DNA from: an uncultured Curtobacterium sp. | GTDB taxonomy: Bacteria > Actinomycetota > Actinomycetes > Actinomycetales > Microbacteriaceae | Length of the DNA: 62,048 nt | Assembly (NCBI GenBank): GCA_913778205.1 | Contig: CAJYUW010000014.1 | Span: forward strand, 1 to 62,048 | Direction of reading: 5' to 3' | Part shown: in pieces, positions 55,503 to 62,048 of the stretch | Numbering within the stretch: position 1 is the stretch's first letter | Layout of the letters: every line of letters starts with the position of its first letter | Position numbers and translations under genes: made by a program | Notes under the pieces: generated by a model | Seen by the model: the letters and a program-made list of their open reading frames with translations, nothing else | Database searches by the model: none | What the model was told of the DNA's origin: nothing

Positions 55503-55793
55503 ATGCCACCTCGCGCCACGCCGTCCCGTGTCGTGCTCCCACCGAGCGACCGCGACGCACGACGCATCAGGCGGTCGCGGATCGTCTCCTACGTCCTGGT
55601 GGTCCTCGCGGCCGTCGTGTTCTCGATGCGTCCGGTGCTGTTCGGGGATCCCCAGGGCGAGCCCGAGCACGCGCTCCTGCACGTCTGGCGGATCGTGCTC
55701 GGCATCGTGCTCGTGCTCGCCGCCGTTGCCGTGCAGGTCGCCGTCGGGTTCCGGTGGCGGCGCGACCTCCGACGGCGCGCCGAGGAGGACTGA
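55503..55793 (+). CDS. Small membrane protein, unknown function
   Basis: A 96-aa protein with an Arg-rich N-terminus, two hydrophobic helices (about residues 30-48 and 62-82) and an Arg/Glu C-terminus. No family recognised. Confidence 0.7.
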   Translation: MPPRATPSRVVLPPSDRDARRIRRSRIVSYVLVVLAAVVFSMRPVLFGDPQGEPEHALLHVWRIVLGIVLVLAAVAVQVAVGFRWRRDLRRRAEED

Positions 55794-55930
55794 TCCCTCC
55801 ACAGGCCCCGTCGTGCGACTCGGATCCACGACGCTCCTGGCCTCCAGGGAACCCGGCACCGGCAGACCGCTAGACTCATCGGGGTCGTCCGCGCCGTGAG
55901 GCGTGTCCGGCCACCCCTGGCCCAGTCAAA

Positions 55931-56007
55931 CGGGGCGTAGCTCAGCTTGGTAGAGCGCCCGCTTTGGGAGCGGGAGGTCGCAGGTTCAAATCCTGTCGCC
56001 CCGACCA
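55931..56007 (+). tRNA. tRNA-Pro (TGG)
   Basis: Acceptor CGGGGCG/CGCCCCG, anticodon stem CCCGC/GCGGG with loop TTTGGGA (anticodon TGG), T-arm GCAGG/CCTGT, and encoded CCA (56005-56007). It lies 36 bp before tig. Confidence 0.97.
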
Positions 56008-56043
56008 GGTCCACAAGAACGTCAACCAACAGGAGTACATCCC

Positions 56044-57351
56044 TTGGCCACCAGCACCGTCGACAAGCTGAGCGACACCCGCGTCAAGCTCACCGTGAAC
56101 GTGACGCCGGAAGACCTCAAGCCGAGCATCGACCACGCGTACAAGCACATCGCCGAGCAGATCAACATCCCGGGCTTCCGCAAGGGCAAGGTCCCGCCGG
56201 CGATCGTCGACCAGCGTGTCGGCCGTGGCGAGGTCCTGAACCACGCCGTCGGCGACGCGATCGACACCTTCTACCGCCAGGCGGTGGAAGAGCAGGAGCT
56301 CCGCATCCTCGGCCGTGCCGAGGCCGACGTCGCCGAGCTCCCGAACGTCAAGGACTTCACGGGCGACCTCGTCCTCACCTTCGAGGTCGACGTCCGTCCC
56401 GAGTTCGACCTCCCGGACTACGCGGCCTACGAGCTCACGGTCGACGCCGTGGACGTCACCGACGCGGAGATCGAGGAGGAGCTGCAGAACCTGCGCACCC
56501 GCTTCGGTACGCTCGTCACGGTCGACCGTCCGGCGACCAAGGGCGACTTCGCGCAGATCGACCTGACCGCGACCATCGGCGACGACGAGGTCGACTCGGC
56601 CACCGGCGTCTCCTACGAGATCGGCTCGGGCGACCTGCTCGAGGGCATCGACGAGGCGCTCGAGTCGCTCACCGCCGGTGAGTCGACGACCTTCGAGTCG
56701 ACGCTCGTCGGTGGCGACCGCGAGGGCGAGACCGCGCAGATCGCCGTAACCGTCACCGCCGTCAAGGAGCGCGAGCTCCCCGAGGCCGACGACGAGTTCG
56801 CCCAGATCGCGAGCCAGTTCGACACGATCGACGAGCTCAAGGCGGACCTCAAGGAGCAGATCGCGAAGTCGAAGACCTTCGGCCAGGGCGCTGCCGCTCG
56901 CGACAAGCTCGTCGAGAAGCTCATCGAGGACGTCAACATCCCGATCTCGGAGAAGCTCATCGAGGACGAGGTCCACCGTCACCTCGAGCAGGAGAACCGC
57001 CTCGAGGACGACGAGCACCGCAAGGAGGTCGCCGAGTCCAGCGAGAAGGCCTTCCGCTCGCAGATCCTCCTCGACGCGATCGCCGAGAAGGAAGAGATCC
57101 AGGTTTCGCAGGAGGAGCTCACGCAGTACCTCATCCAGGCCGCCGCGCAGTACGGCATGGAGCCGGCCGAGTTCATCCGCGTCATCGACCAGAACGGGCA
57201 GATCCCGGGCATGGTCGGCGAGGTGGCCCGCTCGAAGGCCGTCGCGACCGTCCTCTCCAAGGTGACCGTCAAGGACTCCAACGGCGGCGACGTCGACCTC
57301 TCCGCCTTTACGGCGGGTGTCGCACAGACCCCGGCGGAGGACGCCGAGTAG
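56044..57351 (+). CDS. tig: Trigger factor
   Basis: A 435-aa ribosome-associated chaperone and prolyl isomerase. The ribosome-binding signature GFRKGKVP is near residue 45; the FKBP domain spans about 150-240 and the helical domain follows. The initiation codon is TTG at 56044 with AGGAG upstream. It precedes the clpP1-clpP2 operon, the usual tig-clpP-clpX order. Confidence 0.95.
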   Translation: MATSTVDKLSDTRVKLTVNVTPEDLKPSIDHAYKHIAEQINIPGFRKGKVPPAIVDQRVGRGEVLNHAVGDAIDTFYRQAVEEQELRILGRAEADVAELPNVKDFTGDLVLTFEVDVRPEFDLPDYAAYELTVDAVDVTDAEIEEELQNLRTRFGTLVTVDRPATKGDFAQIDLTATIGDDEVDSATGVSYEIGSGDLLEGIDEALESLTAGESTTFESTLVGGDREGETAQIAVTVTAVKERELPEADDEFAQIASQFDTIDELKADLKEQIAKSKTFGQGAAARDKLVEKLIEDVNIPISEKLIEDEVHRHLEQENRLEDDEHRKEVAESSEKAFRSQILLDAIAEKEEIQVSQEELTQYLIQAAAQYGMEPAEFIRVIDQNGQIPGMVGEVARSKAVATVLSKVTVKDSNGGDVDLSAFTAGVAQTPAEDAE

Positions 57352-57377
57352 GCGCTCACGACCAACGACCTCCGGGT

Positions 57378-57421
57378 CGGACGGGAGGCGCGGTGCCAGC
57401 TGGCACCGCGCCTCCCGTCCG
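57378..57421. terminator. Perfect 44-bp palindrome, tig terminator
   Basis: A 22-bp-arm palindrome centred at 57399/57400 with CCAGCTGG at the middle. The arms contain GGACGGGAGGCGCGG. Outside it, CACGACCAAC (57357 onward) faces GTTGTGGGTCGTG as a looser outer repeat. Confidence 0.85.
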
Positions 57422-57521
57422 TTGTGGGTCGTGATCCGACCGCCCACAGCGAACAGACGCGAAGTGGTGCGTTGCACCCGATAAGTTCGACATCAAGCGA
57501 CAACTGAACGGGAGCTTTTCC

Positions 57522-58148
57522 ATGGCCGAAGCGACACTGAACCCCAGTGTTTTTGACCGCCTTCTGAGAGACCGGATCGTGTGGCTCGGCTCCGAGGTCC
57601 GCGACGACAACTCGAACGAGATCGCAGCGAAGCTGCTGATGCTCGCGGCCGAGGACCCTGAGAAGGACATCTACCTCTACATCAACTCGCCCGGTGGCTC
57701 GATCACCGCCGGCATGGCGATCTACGACACGATGCAGTTCGTGCCGAACGACATCGTCACGGTGGGCATCGGCCTCGCCGCCTCGATGGGGCAGTTCCTG
57801 CTCTCGTCGGGCACCCCGGGCAAGCGCTACATCACCCCGAACGCGCGCGTGCTGCTGCACCAGCCGTCGGGTGGCTTCGGCGGCACCGCTGCCGACATCC
57901 AGACGCAGGCGAAGGTCATCCTCGACATGAAGCAGCGGATGGCCGAGCTCACGGCGGAGCAGACCGGCAAGACGATCGAGCAGATCCTCAAGGACAACGA
58001 CCGCGACAACTGGTTCACGGCGCAGGAGGCCCTCGAGTACGGCTTCGTCGACCACCTCCGTGGTTCGGCGGCCGAGGTCGTCGGCGGCGGCGGCACCGTC
58101 GGGGACGGCGAGACGCCGACCTCGGCAGCCGAGCCCGAGTCCAACTGA
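57522..58148 (+). CDS. clpP1: ATP-dependent Clp protease proteolytic subunit 1
   Basis: A 208-aa ClpP with Ser88 (GLAASMGQF), His113 (LLHQPSGG) and the Asp in [10 protein letters not shown]. The C-terminus is extended with a Gly/Thr/Ser-rich tail. In actinobacteria ClpP1 and ClpP2 form a mixed 14-mer that works with ClpX or ClpC. Confidence 0.94.
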   Translation: MAEATLNPSVFDRLLRDRIVWLGSEVRDDNSNEIAAKLLMLAAEDPEKDIYLYINSPGGSITAGMAIYDTMQFVPNDIVTVGIGLAASMGQFLLSSGTPGKRYITPNARVLLHQPSGGFGGTAADIQTQAKVILDMKQRMAELTAEQTGKTIEQILKDNDRDNWFTAQEALEYGFVDHLRGSAAEVVGGGGTVGDGETPTSAAEPESN

Positions 58149-58174
58149 CCACCACCGAAGAAAAGGAAACGAGA

Positions 58175-58834
58175 ATGCACCTCCCCATGCTCGGTGGCGC
58201 GCAGAACGTCCCGGCTCCGTCGAACCGTTACATCCTCCCGAGCTTCGAGGAGCGCACGGCCTACGGCTACAAGCGGCAGGACCCGTACGCGAAGCTCTTC
58301 GAGGACCGCATCGTGTTCCTCGGCGTCCAGGTCGACGACGCGTCGGCCGACGACATCATGGCGCAGCTGCTCGTGCTCGAGTCGATGGACCCGGACCGCG
58401 ACATCGTCATGTACATCAACTCGCCCGGTGGCTCGTTCACCGCGATGACGGCGATCTACGACACGATGCAGTACATCCGCCCGCAGATCCAGACGGTCTG
58501 CCTCGGCCAGGCTGCCTCGGCAGCGTCGGTGCTCCTCGCTGCCGGTACCCCCGGCAAGCGTCTGGCGCTGCCGAACGCCCGCGTGCTCATCCACCAGCCG
58601 GCGACCCAGCAGGGTGGCGGCCAGGCGTCCGACATCGAGATCCAGGCGGCGGAGATCCTCCGTATGCGCACCTGGCTCGAGGAGACGCTGTCGAAGCACT
58701 CGAACCGCACGCCGGAGCAGGTCAACAACGACATCGAGCGCGACAAGATCATGTCCGCCGAAGAGGCGCTGGAGTACGGCCTGATCGACCAGGTCCTCAC
58801 CAGCCGCAAGAACGTGCCGGCGCTCGTCAAGTAG
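58175..58834 (+). CDS. clpP2: ATP-dependent Clp protease proteolytic subunit 2
   Basis: A 219-aa ClpP paralogue with Ser115 ([10 protein letters not shown]), His140 (VLIHQP) and the C-terminal [10 protein letters not shown]. It lies 26 bp after clpP1, with a purine-rich AAGGAAACGAGA before the ATG, and forms the mixed ClpP1P2 complex. Confidence 0.94.
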   Translation: MHLPMLGGAQNVPAPSNRYILPSFEERTAYGYKRQDPYAKLFEDRIVFLGVQVDDASADDIMAQLLVLESMDPDRDIVMYINSPGGSFTAMTAIYDTMQYIRPQIQTVCLGQAASAASVLLAAGTPGKRLALPNARVLIHQPATQQGGGQASDIEIQAAEILRMRTWLEETLSKHSNRTPEQVNNDIERDKIMSAEEALEYGLIDQVLTSRKNVPALVK

Positions 58835-58845
58835 CGCTGCACCTT

Positions 58846-58877
58846 GAGGGCCCCGCACCGTCCGGTGCGGGGCCCTC
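58846..58877. terminator. Terminator after clpP2
   Basis: A perfect 15-bp stem GAGGGCCCCGCACCG with a 2-nt apical loop (more likely 4 after the last pair opens), 11 bp after clpP2. It probably also ends the convergent copC transcript. Confidence 0.85.
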
Positions 58878-58982
58878 GTGCGTGGTGTGCGTGTCCCCAC
58901 GGGCTGCGCGCGTTCGGGGGCGCGGCAGAGGGGCGGCAGGGGGTGCGGCCGGGAGGCGCGGTGCGTGTCCGGTGCGGCGGCG

Positions 58983-59666
58983 TCAGTCCTCGTCGGCGTC
59001 GTCCGGCGAGGGCGCTGCCGGACGTCGGCGCAGCAGCAGGAGCACCGCGACGACCGCGCCGAGCAGGACCACCCCGCCGGCGCCGATGAAGAGCGCGTCG
59101 GTGCCGGCCGACTCGGTCGACCCCGAGGCCGTGCCGTTCGTCGTCGCCGCTGTGGTCGAACCGCCCGACGCCGTCGCGCAGGTCGGCGGCTCGGCGGAAC
59201 CCTTCGCCGGGGTGGAGCCCGACGGTGCCTCCCACGTGAACGGGTACTCGTCCGAGACGGTGTGCCCGTCGGCGGAGACGATCTGCCACTCGACGGTGTA
59301 CTTCCCGGAGGCGCCGAGCGCGGCCTTCGTGGTCATCGACGGGCCGTCGACCTCGAGGCAGCCGTCCTCGTAGTACTTCCCGTCCGGGCCGACGATCCGG
59401 TAGGCGAACCCGGCGTTCGACCCGCCGATGTCGAGCAGCTTGTCGTTCGTCGTGATCTCGAACGCCTTCGGCAGCGACGTGAGGGTGCCGTCGACCTTCG
59501 GCGTCGAGGCGATCATGTAGTTGTGCGCGCTGGCGGGTGCGGCGAGGCCGAGGACCGCACCGCCCGCGATCGCGAGGGCCGTGGCGGACGCGGCCACGGG
59601 GCTCCAGGACGGACGGAACCGGCCACGCGGTGCACGCGTGGCCGGTCCGTCGGGGCGAGGCGTCAC
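58983..59666 (-). CDS. CopC-domain copper-binding protein
   Basis: A 227-aa exported protein. A signal segment ends at SAHNYMIASTP, so the mature N-terminus would begin with His, the CopC copper ligand. The CopC Ig-like domain extends to about residue 145, then a Thr/Ser/Ala linker, one C-terminal transmembrane helix and an acidic tip. The GTG start overlaps the ycnI stop (GTGA). It should bind copper at the cell surface. Confidence 0.87.
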   Translation of the reverse strand: MTPRPDGPATRAPRGRFRPSWSPVAASATALAIAGGAVLGLAAPASAHNYMIASTPKVDGTLTSLPKAFEITTNDKLLDIGGSNAGFAYRIVGPDGKYYEDGCLEVDGPSMTTKAALGASGKYTVEWQIVSADGHTVSDEYPFTWEAPSGSTPAKGSAEPPTCATASGGSTTAATTNGTASGSTESAGTDALFIGAGGVVLLGAVVAVLLLLRRRPAAPSPDDADED

Positions 59667-60379
59667 TTGCCGGTCCGCCGACGGGTCGAGGCGACGGCGA
59701 CGACCAGGGCTGCGGCGCCGAGCACGAGCCCGCCGAGTCCGAGGAAGCGGCCGACGAGGTCCGGGCCGGCCGTGGCGGTCGTGTCCGCTGCGGCGGCGGT
59801 GGCCTCGACCGGGTCGCCGTCGGCCTCGGTTGCGACCGCCTTCGTCAGCAGGATCGAGGGAGCCGGGTGCTCGGGCTCGGCCTTTCCGTCCTCCTGGTGC
59901 TGGTCCCACTCGGTGGAGCCCTGCTCGCAGGTCTGCGTGACGGGGAGCTCGACGCGGTCGCCGGCCTTGCCGTCCGGGAGGGAGAACGACAGCGAGAAGG
60001 TGTCGCGCTCATCCGCGGGCAGCGGGGTCTTCGCGGTGTACGTCACGCCCGTGACACGCTTGCCGGCGTCCTCCGCGGACTCGTCGTCCGAGGAGGCCGA
60101 GGGGCTCGTGTACGGCTCGGTGGTCTTCGTGATGGTCCAGTTCGGGTTGACGGTCGGGGTCACCTCGATGATGCTCTCCGGCACGTGGAAGGTGAGCTTC
60201 GTGGTGGGCGAGCCGTCGCAGCCGTGCGGGACCGAGAACGTCGCGGTCGTGTACGAGTCCGCCGCGGTGGACGTGGCCGTCGCCTCGACGTGGGCGCTGG
60301 CCGCCGCTGCGGTGCCGAGGACGATCGCGGCGGTGACGCCGAGGGTTGCTGCACCGACGACGGCGACGCGCTTGGGCAT
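59663..60379 (-). CDS. YcnI family copper-binding protein (DUF1775)
   Basis: A 238-aa membrane-anchored exported protein. The signal peptide ends at ASAHVEATATS, leaving an N-terminal His, as in the YcnI mononuclear copper site. Further features are SVPHGCDGSPTTKL, a C-terminal helix and RRR anchor. With CopC it forms a two-gene copper-handling unit. Confidence 0.89.
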   Translation of the reverse strand: MPKRVAVVGAATLGVTAAIVLGTAAAASAHVEATATSTAADSYTTATFSVPHGCDGSPTTKLTFHVPESIIEVTPTVNPNWTITKTTEPYTSPSASSDDESAEDAGKRVTGVTYTAKTPLPADERDTFSLSFSLPDGKAGDRVELPVTQTCEQGSTEWDQHQEDGKAEPEHPAPSILLTKAVATEADGDPVEATAAAADTTATAGPDLVGRFLGLGGLVLGAAALVVAVASTRRRTGK

Positions 60380-60409
60380 GGGATTCCTTCCGTGGACGGA
60401 CTGGGGTGT

Positions 60410-60424
60410 TCTACAACTTGTAGA
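60410..60424. promoter_or_regulatory. Palindrome TCTACAACTTGTAGA upstream of ycnI-copC
   Basis: A perfect 15-bp palindrome about 31 bp before the ycnI ATG, in unusually AT-rich sequence. TACA/TGTA halves resemble operators of BlaI/CopY-type repressors but with a 3-bp centre, so the regulator is uncertain. Confidence 0.6.
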
Positions 60425-60608
60425 GGAACCGCGATCACGATAGCAGGACCGGACGCCCTCGGCGAACGACGAGCACGATTCCGGCCGGGCGTCGCCTTCG
60501 CTGTCACCGGGAACGGTTAGGCTCGGACGAAGCCGGGTGGATCAGCGCCCGGGGGTTCGTCACGGCGACGACGGCAGCGTCGGCGTCCGGCCGAGGGAGG
60601 GCACGCAC

Positions 60609-61889
<1,281 letters not shown>

Positions 61890-61970
61890 CCGCACGCTGC
61901 CCGGGCGGACTCCTGCTCCGGCGCGCCCGCTGCGGCGGCGCCGCCGCCGCGGCGCCGCGCGCGCACGCCC

Positions 61971-62030
61971 GCACAACCAAAGTCACTCCGCACCACGGGG
62001 ATCCGTGGTGCGGAGTGACTTTGGTTGTGC
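61971..62030. repeat. Palindromic repeat element, copy C (60 bp)
   Basis: Two perfect 28-bp arms starting GCACAACCAAAGTC with a 4-nt GGAT loop, 81 bp after clpX. It shares its terminal sequence with copies A and B at 33507 and 33717 but has a different interior. Confidence 0.92.
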
Positions 62031-62048
62031 GCTGGCGACTCGCACCGC

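Noticed and set aside
57430..57521. ClgR-box upstream of clpP1
   Set aside because: GCGAA half-sites are present only as direct repeats (AGCGAACAGACGCGAA), not as the expected inverted pair.

Overview
The window is high-GC, gene-dense chromosomal DNA from an actinobacterium. Gene content, very high codon-third-position GC, the Orn, ClpP1/ClpP2, ClpX, mycothiol-type oxidoreductase and PepN sequences, and the abundance of leaderless genes all fit the family Microbacteriaceae, and Curtobacterium is my best guess. Genus is inference, because no rRNA is present. I see no insertion sequence, prophage, integrase or CRISPR array; this looks like core chromosome with some accessory cassettes and an unusual load of short tandem and palindromic repeats.

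Layout. 1-209 is a 19-bp tandem array cut by the window edge. 313-6784 is a treX-treY-treZ operon making trehalose from glycogen or maltodextrin. 7401-11510 is a TPP-riboswitch-controlled YkoE-YkoD-YkoC ECF transporter plus a P-loop kinase. 11573-14912 holds a zincin, tRNA-His, oligoribonuclease and an autoregulated marR-MFS pair. 14956-18136 carries a thioredoxin-like gene and a three-gene nonulosonic-acid (sialic-acid-like) cassette. 18268-23494 has a P-loop protein, tRNA-Arg, MsrA, SSB and several unknown or secreted proteins. 23677-28438 contains ettA, two thioesterases and an SDR epimerase. 28539-33460 has truncated hemoglobin, MscS, PepN and an Rv2466c-type oxidoreductase. 33507-33778 is a nest of palindromic repeats. 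33803-43878 has GNAT, XRE-cupin, RpiB, Nei, amidohydrolase, PaiB, beta-lactamase-fold, two-component and EamA genes.

43986-54215 is the most interesting region. A LacI regulator diverges from an ABC sugar importer followed by a GH5 enzyme resembling N-glycan-core beta-mannosidases, a GH38 alpha-mannosidase and a secreted EndoH-type GH18 endoglycosidase. Together they form a plausible complete pathway for releasing, importing and dismantling high-mannose N-glycans, as might be useful on plant or fungal glycoproteins. 54570-62030 is conserved: DUF1905, RbsD, tRNA-Gly, tRNA-Pro, tig, clpP1-clpP2, a ycnI-copC copper pair and clpX.

Three cross-cutting patterns stand out. (1) At least seventeen genes have a TANNNT -10 box about 6-9 nt before the start codon, which implies leaderless or nearly leaderless transcripts; in one case (34329/34330) two divergent leaderless genes share overlapping start codons. 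(2) A 60-62 bp palindrome with CACAACCAAAGTC-type ends occurs three times between genes. (3) Short tandem repeats sit in promoters and inside coding sequences (YkoD tail, kinase N-terminus, permease N-terminus, GH5 loop). All functional statements are from reading the sequence; no database search was run.
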